Source: Armatimonas rosea
GTDB lineage: Bacteria; Armatimonadota; Armatimonadia; Armatimonadales; Armatimonadaceae
Direction: 5' to 3'
NCBI RefSeq assembly: GCF_014202505.1
Contig: NZ_JACHGW010000012.1
Coordinates: forward strand, 1 to 48,324
Length of the DNA stretch: 48,324 nt
The notes under the pieces are model-generated. The model worked only from the letters and a program-made list of their open reading frames with translations. It had not been told where the DNA came from and did not search any database. Shown here piece after piece: positions 1-8,033 of this stretch. A program made the position numbers and the translations under genes. Within the stretch, counting starts at the first letter, position 1; each line of letters begins with the position of its first letter.

Positions 1-312
1 CACTCCCGTCCGGTAAGCTACCTGCCACTCGGGCGCGATGCGACGGTGGCCTACGGCGATAAGGATCTGAAATTCACCAACACGACCCGTGGGCCTGTTT
101 ATATCGGATACTCGCTTATCGGCCAAACGCTTCGGGCAACGCTCTGGGGTGCTCCCCCGCCGGGTCGCACCGTTACCTTGACCCCAAGAGTCGTCCATCT
201 TGGCCCCGGACGGATTGATGCCGAGCTTTACCGAACGATCAAAGTGGGGGGCAAAGTTGTCCAAAAGGAGCGTCTTCTACGCCATCAGTACCGCTGGAAG
301 CCAAAAAGCTAA
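1..312 (+). CDS. VanW family protein, C-terminal part (cut by window start)
   Basis: The frame is open from base 1 and ends with TAA at 310-312, so the N-terminal part lies outside the window. The visible ~103 residues contain the typical end of a VanW domain: LPLGRDATVAYGDKDLKF followed by N-T-T-R-G-P-V-Y-I, matching the family pattern 'G.dATV.y...DL.f.N.t..PvyI'. VanW-domain proteins are found in vancomycin resistance clusters and widely elsewhere, often exported and linked to the cell wall; their biochemical role is unclear. Nothing here suggests a van cluster. The C-terminus is basic (WKPKS). Family assignment is good; function is unknown. Confidence 0.8.
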   Translation, partial: HSRPVSYLPLGRDATVAYGDKDLKFTNTTRGPVYIGYSLIGQTLRATLWGAPPPGRTVTLTPRVVHLGPGRIDAELYRTIKVGGKVVQKERLLRHQYRWKPKS

Positions 313-817
313 GCGGTCTTGAATGATGGCATGACAGGCTGGGGTACGACAACGACTCCTTCACTTTAGGGCTACAAGGGCTGCATTTTAGAGTACAGGA
401 AAAGGAGCCTTAAAAACAAAAAACGACCTCACTCCTGGTGGAGCAGATCGCTAGAATCTCCTGGTTCCCCAGGTGACTATGAGTACAGTATACGGCGAAA
501 AGGGCCACGAGCGCCACAGAGAAGCCAGTGAAATTAAAGAGCAGAATAATCCTAATGAGGAGCTATCAGAGCCCAGGAGGCTGTATAGAGTAGCATCTTG
601 TCCATTTATGGAAAGCCTAACTTATTTCTCTCGTCTCAGTATTGTCTCACTAAAAAAACCGAGCTGGGGCAACATAAGGAAACTTATTGGACGAGGAGCG
701 CAAAGAGAAACCCCTCACCTCAAAAATCCGATCAAACCAAAGAATGGTTTCGTATACAATGAGAGGAGTTCGGCGCACAGTTCTTTAGGAAATTTGTCTG
801 GGGGTAGGTCATAATCT
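313..817. other. Intergenic region without a convincing gene
   Basis: About 500 bases between the VanW end and the phosphotransferase start. It is more A/T-rich than the flanks. A 113-codon frame opens at 473 (GTG) and ends 3 bases before the next gene, but its translation has low complexity, no recognisable domain and no ribosome binding site, so I do not call it. A small CCTGG-ttcc-CCAGG hairpin sits near 460-473. I see no clear promoter, terminator or RNA gene. Confidence 0.5.
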
Positions 818-2230
818 ATGGAAACCTATAGCACTCTTCTTGTACGCCGAGATACCAAAGACTCACCCCCCCAAATCTTCATGGAGCCTGGCCCGTCTGG
901 GTGGCGACTTCCCGTTTTTGTCCCTCAGCAGGACATCTATAATACGGATATACAGACAGCCAATACCTTGGTAGATCAGCAGCTCGGTATTGCTGTCGTC
1001 ACGCTCCAAGCACTGCGTCTTCCTGAGCCTACCATTGGCGGCCCTCTAAATATCTACGTTATGGAGATGCGGCTCACGGACGACAGTCAGAACAGTCAAG
1101 CCCCTCTGAGAGACGGGAAATGGTTCGGACAAGAAGCTCTTCGTGAGGTCGAGTTTGCCCTGCCAAAGGAGCGTGCGGTGCTTACCGCATGGCTGAAGGA
1201 GGCTCAGGGAGAAAACCTTCCTTCATTGCGTCTTCCCTGGTGGCAAGAAGGATGGTTCGAGGAGACTGCACTCAACCTGAAAAACCATGCCCTTGAGCTT
1301 GGCAGAACCATTCTGGCTCCGGTGGAACAAGTGCGTAGCGCCTCCACTTCTGCGCTTTTGCGAGTGTTAACCGAGCAAGGATTTCTGTATCTGAAGGCTG
1401 TTGCCCCACCGTTTGCTTTGAAGGAGGTCGCTCTTACTATGAAGCTCGCAGAGCGCGACCCTCTACACTTGCCGGTTGTTCTGGCCGCAGAGCGGGATCG
1501 TTTACTTCTGGCAGATTTTGGCAAGCATCGCCCCTTAGGCAGTGAGATTGCACTTGAGCAATGGGAAGAGATCATCCGCTTTTATGCCCAACTACAGACC
1601 TCTTCCGTTAGTTCAGTGCCTGAGTGGTTATCTCTGGGCTGTGCGGATCTGCGAACCAACCATATTGCTACGCACCTGGAAGAACTCATCGCACAAGTGC
1701 CAGAGCGTCTACACGGCTTGTCTCAGCAGCTTTCCATTGAGGAGCTGGCTCAACTTCGCACTCTGGTGAATCCTCTCCGGGACATGTGCCGCGAACTCTC
1801 TGACTATGGAATTCCCGATGCGCTAGAGCATCGGGATCTGCATGCGGGTAACGTTGCAGTGCATGAGGGCGGATTTCTGATCTACGACTGGTCTCATGCC
1901 TGTGTGACCTACCCCTTCTATGGGTTTGGCTCCCTCTTCTTAGATGACGATTGGTTTCCTCAGCAGCCGGAGCTGGTATCCGACCTGCGTGATGCCTATT
2001 TGGATACTTGGACGCAATATGCTCCCCTGCCGCGCTTACAGGCGGCTTTTGAACTCTGGGGGCGGCTTCGTCCGCTCTTCTTGGCTGCTCATCAGAGCCA
2101 TGTTGTAGCCTCCTATCAGGAACGGTTGGGGGGAGAGAGCAATTCCTACGTTGCCGAGACAGCCACCGGCAACGCTCTCCAGTATATGCAGTGGTGGTTA
2201 TCAAACCACTGGCGAAATCTGCTCAAGTGA
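818..2230 (+). CDS. APH-fold phosphotransferase with N-terminal extension domain
   Basis: A 470-residue protein. Residues ~337-345 read EHRDLHAGN, the catalytic loop of aminoglycoside/choline-type kinases with catalytic Asp340. FLIYDWSHA follows about 15 residues later as the metal-binding D motif, so an ATP-dependent phosphotransferase acting on a small molecule is likely. The first ~130 residues are not part of the kinase fold. They resemble the strand order of a NUDIX-like or other alpha/beta domain (STLLVRR, GWRLPVFVP, LNIYVMEMRL), but I see no Nudix box, so that module is unassigned. The gene stands alone and the substrate cannot be told. The start ATG at 818 is preceded by only a weak G-rich stretch (GGGGGTAGG). 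Antibiotic resistance should not be assumed; this fold covers many cellular kinases. Confidence 0.75.
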   Translation: METYSTLLVRRDTKDSPPQIFMEPGPSGWRLPVFVPQQDIYNTDIQTANTLVDQQLGIAVVTLQALRLPEPTIGGPLNIYVMEMRLTDDSQNSQAPLRDGKWFGQEALREVEFALPKERAVLTAWLKEAQGENLPSLRLPWWQEGWFEETALNLKNHALELGRTILAPVEQVRSASTSALLRVLTEQGFLYLKAVAPPFALKEVALTMKLAERDPLHLPVVLAAERDRLLLADFGKHRPLGSEIALEQWEEIIRFYAQLQTSSVSSVPEWLSLGCADLRTNHIATHLEELIAQVPERLHGLSQQLSIEELAQLRTLVNPLRDMCRELSDYGIPDALEHRDLHAGNVAVHEGGFLIYDWSHACVTYPFYGFGSLFLDDDWFPQQPELVSDLRDAYLDTWTQYAPLPRLQAAFELWGRLRPLFLAAHQSHVVASYQERLGGESNSYVAETATGNALQYMQWWLSNHWRNLLK

Positions 2231-2261
2231 TCTGTACCCCATTCACTTGTGTCTCAAAATT

Positions 2262-2295
2262 GAAGTTTAAGGACACATACGGGAAATTTAAGGAC
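2262..2295. repeat. Two short direct repeats, possible IS end remnant
   Basis: GAAGTTTAAGGAC at 2262-2274 and GAAATTTAAGGAC at 2283-2295 differ at one base and are 21 bp apart. Spaced near-identical repeats of this kind occur as multiple transposase-binding sites at the ends of IS21-like elements. No transposase is left here. The region lies between the phosphotransferase and the recombinase, where mobile DNA is plausible. Confidence 0.3.
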
Positions 2296-2454
2296 TCAAA
2301 CATAGGTTTGGCAAACAAGAGAATTAGGGTGTCCCATCTACGAGAGGGATTGGGCAGTAGGCTCTGGTAAGCTTCCCGACCGTCGTTTCGCGAAGGGTGA
2401 CGCGACTCAGGGACGAAAAGGGAAGTGTTTGCCTCTGCTTGTCCTCTCCTCCAC

Positions 2455-3525
2455 CTACACTCCCAGGTACCTAGAACTGGAATCGCTCGGACGGGCGTGC
2501 AGGTATCGTCCCGTCGTGGCAACGCTCGCATGCCCGAGCGTCTGCTGCACCAGGTGGATCGGCGCTCCCCGGTCCAGTGCATGGCTGGCATGAGCATGGC
2601 GCATCCAGTGAGGTGAGACGTTCAGCTCAATGCCTGCCCGCCGTGCCGCCTTCCGGACAACTCGCAGCACCATCGAGGGATCGAGCTTGTAGCCCCCATC
2701 CTTATCCTTTTTCCGACTCCGAAAGAGGGGAGCGCCCCCCTGCACCACTTCAGGTCGCTTCTTTTCAAGAGTCGCCTTCCAGCCCATCAGCTCGCGCCAG
2801 GTCGGAGCGGAGAGTAGAACCATACGTGTTTTCCCACCCTTACCCAAGACCGTCACCTGGCCAGCATCGCCACGAGGAGCCAGATCACCCCAGGTTAGAC
2901 CGCAGAGTTCGCTGACTCGGAGCCCACCCGCGTAGAGCAATCGTAATAGCACCCGATTACGTGGATCGGTCTCTAGGGCGAGGATCTTCTGCAGGTCCGG
3001 CTCCTCCAGAATTCGCTGGGCGAGCTGGTTCTTGACTGTAGGGAGCCGAAGAGGTGCACCGACGTTGGCAGGCAACACGCCGATGCGGTGCCCAAAGGAA
3101 AGTAGCGACTTAACCGAGGACAGCAAACGAGCCCTAGACGCTGCGGAGCGCTCTCGTTCGATCTCCACGTTGCCACCCTCGTATACCTTATATATATAGG
3201 CGCTCGCGTCGGCGAACGCCTGGACATCGCCAAGGGTGACCAGGCTGAGTGGCTTGTCCTCAGTGAACTCTATGAAGCGCTCGGCGTCGGATCGGTACGC
3301 CCGCTGGGTGTGGGAGCTTCGTCCGTGCAGCCAGAGTGCCAGGAGTCTATCGTTCAGTGACTCGGCGGGAATCTCCTGGCCGACTTGGAGCTCGGCAACG
3401 GCGCGGCGCGGGATCAGGGCCGTTCGCTCGCCCAAGTCGGCTGGAGCCGCGACCACAACGAGTTCGCCGCCCACATCCAAGATTTCCACAACATCTTCCA
3501 ACGTCTCTACCGCCTCGCTATCCAT
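2455..3525 (-). CDS. Tyrosine recombinase / phage-type integrase (XerC/D-like)
   Basis: A site-specific recombinase of 356 residues. The catalytic set is complete: Arg203 in AGGLRVSEL, a beta-hairpin Lys in VLGKGGKTR (~232), His306-x-x-Arg309 in HWMRHAHASHALDRG, His332 in LGHASVATT and nucleophile Tyr341 in GRYLHARP. A SAM-like core-binding domain spans ~55-155 (SSHTQRAYRSDAERF). About 50 extra residues precede it, rich in Glu and Val. I start at ATG 3525 because GGAGG lies 5 bases before it; an in-frame GTG at 3537 would put that sequence inside the gene. It is more like a chromosomal or integron/plasmid-type recombinase than a large phage integrase. No att site or tRNA is visible beside it. 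Confidence 0.9.
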   Translation of the reverse strand: MDSEAVETLEDVVEILDVGGELVVVAAPADLGERTALIPRRAVAELQVGQEIPAESLNDRLLALWLHGRSSHTQRAYRSDAERFIEFTEDKPLSLVTLGDVQAFADASAYIYKVYEGGNVEIERERSAASRARLLSSVKSLLSFGHRIGVLPANVGAPLRLPTVKNQLAQRILEEPDLQKILALETDPRNRVLLRLLYAGGLRVSELCGLTWGDLAPRGDAGQVTVLGKGGKTRMVLLSAPTWRELMGWKATLEKKRPEVVQGGAPLFRSRKKDKDGGYKLDPSMVLRVVRKAARRAGIELNVSPHWMRHAHASHALDRGAPIHLVQQTLGHASVATTGRYLHARPSDSSSRYLGV

Positions 3526-3858
3526 CACTACCTCCACGACTTTCCCAGACTCTAGGCACTCGCGCCAGATTCGAGACGGGACCCGCCAGAGTCGCCGAAA
3601 ATCGCCTCGCCGGGCTAATTTCGGCAGGCTTCCCTACCTTTCCTTCAATGCACGAGAAGTGCAGTTATCGGGCATTCGTCTTCTGTTTGTGTGTTGGCAG
3701 GTTTCCCGTGACTTTTGCCGAAACTCGCCAGACCAGCATGTGGAACCAAAACGCACCTGTCGGCCGACATGAAGACCCGGGCTGCGCTCCCGGATCGTAC
3801 GGCGTGAGTCTCTCGCTTGAGCGCGATCTAGGGAAGAGAGTAGTGCCCAGCAGCAGCG
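3526..3858. other. Intergenic region, nothing recognised
   Basis: About 330 bases between the divergently placed recombinase start and the end of the beta-helix gene. Overlapping frames on the plus strand (3236-3772, 3336-3887) run through the recombinase antisense and have no domain; I reject them. I looked for a tRNA or an att-like repeat beside the recombinase and found none. Confidence 0.4.
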
Positions 3859-5508
3859 TTACTTTGTTTCTATCCGGACATCCTTGAACATGAATGGGTT
3901 ATCGCTCAGCCGTAGCAGCTTGCCGCTGGTGGTCGTTACATTTCTGAGAATGACCTTGCTCGTTCGGACATAGGGGAATTTTTCTTTGTAGGACCCATCG
4001 GTCAGAGCCGGATTGAAGTTTGCAAAAATCGCGGCTCCCTGGTAACCGTCGGGATGCTTGGAATCATCAATCCGCAGGGACTCGATAGTGATTCTCTCCG
4101 GCAGGTAGGTGGTATAGCCAAAATCATGGTTTCCCGAGTTACTGCCGCCGATTAGGCTCGCACTGACCGGCTTACCTCCAGAGGGCACGAACACGCAGTT
4201 GCGGATAATGAACTCTCCCTGCCATGTGCTCCCATAGTCGCTGCGCAGATTGACGAGGTTCGGGCCGTAGATGGTAGATTTCTCGACGGTCAGAGTCCCG
4301 GTGCCGATGGCATTGATGCCCATGTGTCCCAGGGTCGAGTTGCGGATGGTGGCATTGGCAACCCCCATGTGCGCGTCGAAGCGCGACAGCTTACAGTTGT
4401 CGTACAGGAGGTTCTTGCTGTAGTTGGATCCCATGATCCCCCAGTACGTGCGGTCGTTGATGTCATTGGTCTGGCTGCAGTTGACAAAAGACACATTGAG
4501 GGCGCGGTTGACCGAAATATCATACGTGCCCATGGAGACCGGCCGTCCGGCTGCCCCGATGGTACCGTAGGTTTTGTGTCCGGTCAGAACGGTGTTGCGA
4601 ACCGTCACGTTGGCGCAGTCACCGATATTGAGGAAGCCGCCATAGGGCGCGCCGCTCTCTCCCTCGCCGATGATTCGATGCTCTAGTCCCTCGACAACGA
4701 CATTGGAGCGCCGGATCGCGATATTTCGGTTGTAGTAGGTGTATTTCGACTCCTCGCGATTGGCAGTGGTGGTGAAGCGCCCTCCCGTGATACGCAACGT
4801 CGTCTTGTCGATGGGCAAGGCCGTGATGTCCGTTATCTGGTCAAAGTCCCAGATGAGGGGAGTCCCTTTGTCCACATTGCCCTCTTTATCCACCAGGACA
4901 ATATCGGTTTGTGAGGACCCACTGTTTTGGTTCGCACCGAAGCGGATGTAGCGCTTGACGTGGGCGTCCGTGGCCGTGATGAGGCTGGGGCCAGGAAGAG
5001 TGACCTCTATTTTCTTCTGATTTCTCTTGAGTGAAGAGATTCCCCCAAGCTTTGTTGGTTGCAGGCTGGAAGTAACCCTGAAGACAGGGGCATTCCGGTT
5101 TTGGACGTTTCTATCATCGATGAGGAAGGCCGCCTTGGCGAAGTCCGTGTCGGTCTGGATGACTGCGGTGCGCTCCTTTCCTCCAATGTAGTACGTGGCC
5201 CCGTCGTCAGCTTTAACGGAAAGGTTGTACTGATTGGCGAATGCATGCGCTGCGGCAATGGCGTCGATATCATCGGCCGTCCCATTCCCCTTGGCACCGA
5301 ACTCACTGTAACGGACGGAGCCTCTCGCCTTGAACTTGAGGACATCGTCGGGCGTCACATTGACACGCAACACTCCCTTGTCATCGGTGCGTATCTCCGT
5401 CCTCGTCTTTTCAATGGTGATGACGATCTTTTCAGACGGGCTCGGAGCCTGCCCGTGCGCTGCCGTCACACCAGCAAGAAAACAGACAAATAATAATATG
5501 TACTTCAT
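3859..5508 (-). CDS. Secreted right-handed beta-helix protein (pectate-lyase/tailspike type)
   Basis: A 549-residue protein with a clear signal peptide (MKYILLFVCFLAGVTAAHGQ). At ~68-85 it has YSEFGAKGNGTADDIDAI, the entry motif of the Pectate_lyase_3 / polygalacturonase-like beta-helix families (FGAKGDGxTDDxxAI). The rest is a long series of short Val/Ile/Asn-rich strands (NVTVRNTVL, NVSFVNCS, NATIRNSTL, LTVEKSTI) expected for parallel beta-helix coils. It probably acts on a polysaccharide outside the cytoplasm; lyase or hydrolase residues cannot be identified from sequence alone. It starts 6 bases after the aldo/keto reductase stop on the same strand, so the two are likely one transcript. 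Confidence 0.8.
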   Translation of the reverse strand: MKYILLFVCFLAGVTAAHGQAPSPSEKIVITIEKTRTEIRTDDKGVLRVNVTPDDVLKFKARGSVRYSEFGAKGNGTADDIDAIAAAHAFANQYNLSVKADDGATYYIGGKERTAVIQTDTDFAKAAFLIDDRNVQNRNAPVFRVTSSLQPTKLGGISSLKRNQKKIEVTLPGPSLITATDAHVKRYIRFGANQNSGSSQTDIVLVDKEGNVDKGTPLIWDFDQITDITALPIDKTTLRITGGRFTTTANREESKYTYYNRNIAIRRSNVVVEGLEHRIIGEGESGAPYGGFLNIGDCANVTVRNTVLTGHKTYGTIGAAGRPVSMGTYDISVNRALNVSFVNCSQTNDINDRTYWGIMGSNYSKNLLYDNCKLSRFDAHMGVANATIRNSTLGHMGINAIGTGTLTVEKSTIYGPNLVNLRSDYGSTWQGEFIIRNCVFVPSGGKPVSASLIGGSNSGNHDFGYTTYLPERITIESLRIDDSKHPDGYQGAAIFANFNPALTDGSYKEKFPYVRTSKVILRNVTTTSGKLLRLSDNPFMFKDVRIETK

Positions 5509-5514
5509 AAGAAA

Positions 5515-6510
5515 TTATTCCCAGGTGTATGCCTCAGGAGCCGGACCACCTGGACCAGGGAAGATCTCGTCCAGACGTGTTAGAATCTCCGGCGTCATCG
5601 TGATCTCCAATGCTCGCTGAGATCCATCAAGCTGTCCAAGGGTGCGCGGACCAATGACCGGTGCGGTCACAGCAGGTTGTGCCAGTAGCCACGCCAGCGC
5701 GACATCAGCCGGTTTCTCACCTAGCTCCGCACAGAAGCTCTCGTATTGCTGTAGGCGGGAACGGTTTGAGGCGATGCGTTGCTCCCGTGCACCGTGGCCA
5801 AGCAGCATGCTCTGCTCTTCGCGACGCCCTGGCTCCAACCTCTTGTCAGACTCTTGAAGTGCTCCGGCGAGCAGGCCCCCTGCCAAGGGACTCCACGGCA
5901 GAAACGCCAGTCCGTAGTCTTGACAGGCAGGAATCACCTCCAGTTCTACGGTACGCTCCAGCAAGTTGTAGGGACTTTGCTCAGATACCAGCCCAAGGAA
6001 GTTCCTATAGTGCGCCACATCGTTGGCCTTGGCGATGTGCCAGCCCGCGAAGTTGCTGCTCCCCGCATAGATGACCTTCCCATCCGCCACCAGCCGCTCC
6101 ATCGCCTCCCAAATCTCGTCCCAAGGGGCGGAGCGGTCGATGTGATGGAACTGGTAGAGGTCAATGTAGTCCGTCTTCAGGCGACGTAGGCTCGCCTCGC
6201 AGGCACGCCGGATGTTCAGAGCGGAGAGCCCGCCATAGTTGGGCCATGGTTCCATGTCGCGGTAGAGCTTGGTGCCCAGAACGACCTTCTCCCGGCGACC
6301 ACTTCCCTGGGCGAACCAGCGACCGATCTTCTCCTCGGTTCTGCCGCGGCTATAGATGTCTGCGGTGTCCCAGAAGTTAATGCCCAGCTCCAGCGCCTGG
6401 TTCATGAGCTCGACCGCTTCGTCTTCGCTCTCGTGCCATCCGAAGTTCATCGTGCCGAAGCAGAGTCGACTGACCTTCAAGCCGGTGCGCCCCAAGTTGG
6501 TGTACTGCAT
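5515..6510 (-). CDS. Aldo/keto reductase
   Basis: A 331-residue NADPH-dependent oxidoreductase of the AKR superfamily (YajO/Tas-like branch). The tetrad is visible: Asp48 and Tyr53 in FWDTADIYSRG, Lys81 in VLGTKLY and His122 in DLYQFHHID. Cofactor-loop motifs lie at the C-terminus (VTAPVIGPRTLGQLDGS). The substrate is not known; sugars or other carbonyls are typical. ATG 6510 is preceded by GGATGGAG about 14 bases upstream. The IS630 element begins only 31 bp upstream of the start, so the native promoter is likely displaced or replaced. The beta-helix gene follows at 6 bp. A second, related AKR is at 32226-33254. Confidence 0.93.
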   Translation of the reverse strand: MQYTNLGRTGLKVSRLCFGTMNFGWHESEDEAVELMNQALELGINFWDTADIYSRGRTEEKIGRWFAQGSGRREKVVLGTKLYRDMEPWPNYGGLSALNIRRACEASLRRLKTDYIDLYQFHHIDRSAPWDEIWEAMERLVADGKVIYAGSSNFAGWHIAKANDVAHYRNFLGLVSEQSPYNLLERTVELEVIPACQDYGLAFLPWSPLAGGLLAGALQESDKRLEPGRREEQSMLLGHGAREQRIASNRSRLQQYESFCAELGEKPADVALAWLLAQPAVTAPVIGPRTLGQLDGSQRALEITMTPEILTRLDEIFPGPGGPAPEAYTWE

Positions 6511-6541
6511 ATTCGTTTCTTACTCCATCCAACGATCGCTT

Positions 6542-7591
6542 TATTGATTTCTCGGCAATGCTGTAAACTAGGTGTATGACAAATCGCGATTGGCAGACCG
6601 AGCGCCGCCTTCAAGCCGTTCGATTGTACCAGAAAGGCTGGCAGCAGAAGACTATTGCCGAAGCTCTTGGAGTGACCAAAGGAGCTATCAGCCAGTGGAT
6701 CAAGAAGGTCCAAGACGTGCCCCAAGAACAATGGTCTGAGGTACTGAGAGTCAAAGTCAGCAGTGGACGGCCTCCCCTTCTCACGCCGGAGGAGAAGAAG
6801 CAGATCGCTACTCTCGTTGAGGAAGGAGCGGAAGCCTGTGGCTTCACAGGTGATGTTTGGACGGTCAAACGCGTTAAGGCAATGGCTAGTCGCGAGCTGG
6901 GAGTTAAAGCCGGAGCCACCACGATTCGCAATGCCCTGATTGAGGAAGGCTTCTCGGTTCAAAAGCCCCAGGTGGAAGCCAAACAGAAGCGTCAAGCTCA
7001 GGTAAATGGCTTTCGTGGAGGATGGGCTAATCTAGAAAAAGGGCAGAGCGAGCGGGAGCCACCATCGTGTTCGTAGATGAATAGGCGTTCCGCTTGCTAC
7101 CGAGTGTGGTTCGTACCTGGGCACGCAAGGGAGAAACACCTGTTTTGAAGACTCCCTGCAAGTACGACCATCTCTCGGTGGCTGGTGTTTTAACCCTCTC
7201 GGGACGTGTGCTGATTAAGGTTCAGGAGAAAGCTTTTACAGGCGAGGATAGTGTGGAGTTTCTGAAGCATATCCTTCGCGAGGTGGCTGGTCAAGTAATT
7301 GTGATCTGGGACGGTGCCAGCATCCATCATGGTGAGGCCGTCAAGTCCTTTCTGTCGTTGGGAGGTTCTGCTCGCCTGCGCTTAATTCGCCTTCCTGCCT
7401 ATGCTCCTGACCTCAATCCTGCTGAGGGGCTTTGGTGCTGGTTGAAACGTGAGCTTAGTAATCTATGTTGTCCCGCCCTTGATGGCTTAAGGATGAACTC
7501 TTGCTTGCTGTGAATCGTCTGCGTCGTCGTCAGGATGTCTTGATGGGGTGTTTCAAGAGAGCGGGTTTACAGATTTAACGAGAGGTCAATA
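6542..7591 (+). mobile_element. IS630-family insertion sequence, degenerate
   Basis: Imperfect terminal inverted repeats bound the element: left end TTATTGATTTCTCGGCAATG from 6541, right end (reverse complement, from 7592) TTATTGACCTCTCGTTAAAT, both continuing to CTGTAAA. Each end has a TA (6542-6543 and 7590-7591), as expected for IS630/Tc1-type TA target duplication. The ~1050-bp length fits the family. The single transposase gene inside is broken. The element sits between the AKR promoter region and an IS1182 remnant, with no matching IS1182 sequence on its left. Confidence 0.8.
6576..7578 (+). pseudogene. IS630 transposase, disrupted
   Basis: The first part (6576 to ~7040) encodes the winged-helix/HTH region (QKTIAEALGVTKGAISQWIKKVQ). 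After a -1 shift at the A-run 7036-7040, the frame gives ATIVFVDE, a TAG at 7082-7084, then AFRLLPSVVRTWARKG and the DDE domain with VIWDGASIHH and LPAYAPDLNPAEGLW. A further shift near 7490 is needed to reach DELLLAVNRLRRRQDV and the natural end at 7578. The A-run shift could be a programmed frameshift, as in some IS630 members. The in-frame TAG right after the first catalytic Asp-Glu and the late frameshift make this copy inactive. Confidence 0.88.
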
Positions 7592-7880
7592 ACTCTAGAC
7601 TCAGAGCATCCTTCCAGTCGATTCTTGCTCTGACAGCATCTGCTGCTTGTCGATCTGAGAGATTTTCTGCAAACTGCATGATGGTCACGAGGGCTAATTT
7701 CCATGGTTCGAGTCCTGGTTTTCCTCGTTTCGGGTAGAGTTTTTCAAAATCCTTGTCGTTGAAGATGGTTCCCAGTTCATCTCGCATCTGTATATAGAGG
7801 TTGCCTTTTGGAAACGCTGCTTTTGCGACTGACTGAGTCTATTGTGGGATGGGCTCGACCGGCTGTGGCTTGAGGGACAT
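7575..7880 (-). pseudogene. IS1182-like transposase, 5' fragment
   Basis: Reading leftward from ATG 7880 gives MSLKPQPVEPIPQ, an in-frame TAG, then TQSVAKAAFPKGNLYIQMRDELG and the DUF772-type N-terminal domain (DKDFEKLYPKRGKPGLEPWKLALVTIMQF, LSDRQAADAVRARIDWKDAL). The homology stops at about 7592, exactly at the IS630 right end. The remaining ~350 residues with the DDE domain are missing and are not found to the left of IS630. Thus the gene was truncated by deletion or by an IS630-associated rearrangement. Confidence 0.8.
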
Positions 7881-7919
7881 GAAATGCTCCTTGAGGGGCA
7901 AAGATATCCTATTTTACTT

Positions 7920-7938
7920 GCCGGGCAAACTGCCCGGC
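7920..7938. terminator. Strong hairpin downstream of the efflux operon
   Basis: GCCGGGC-AAACT-GCCCGGC is a perfect 7-bp GC-rich inverted repeat. It lies ~95 bp beyond the TolC-type gene stop on the minus strand and 40 bp before the IS1182 fragment start. No T-run follows on either strand, so termination is possible but not proven; it could also be an IS end structure. Confidence 0.35.
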
Positions 7939-8033
7939 GAATTCGCCAACAGTATCCGGTCGTTAAAATGATTTTCTCACGACTCGGTTGGGCTTAACCC
8001 ACCGCATTCTTTTCTGGGGACAGTCAAAACGGA

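Noticed and set aside
473-814. 113-codon frame before the phosphotransferase
   Set aside because: No domain, no ribosome binding site, composition unlike neighbouring genes, and only 3 bp before a well-supported gene. Could still be real but is not supported.
7034-7042. Programmed frameshift making the IS630 transposase functional
   Set aside because: The A-run could support a -1 shift, but an in-frame TAG at 7082 and a second frameshift near 7490 still inactivate the gene.
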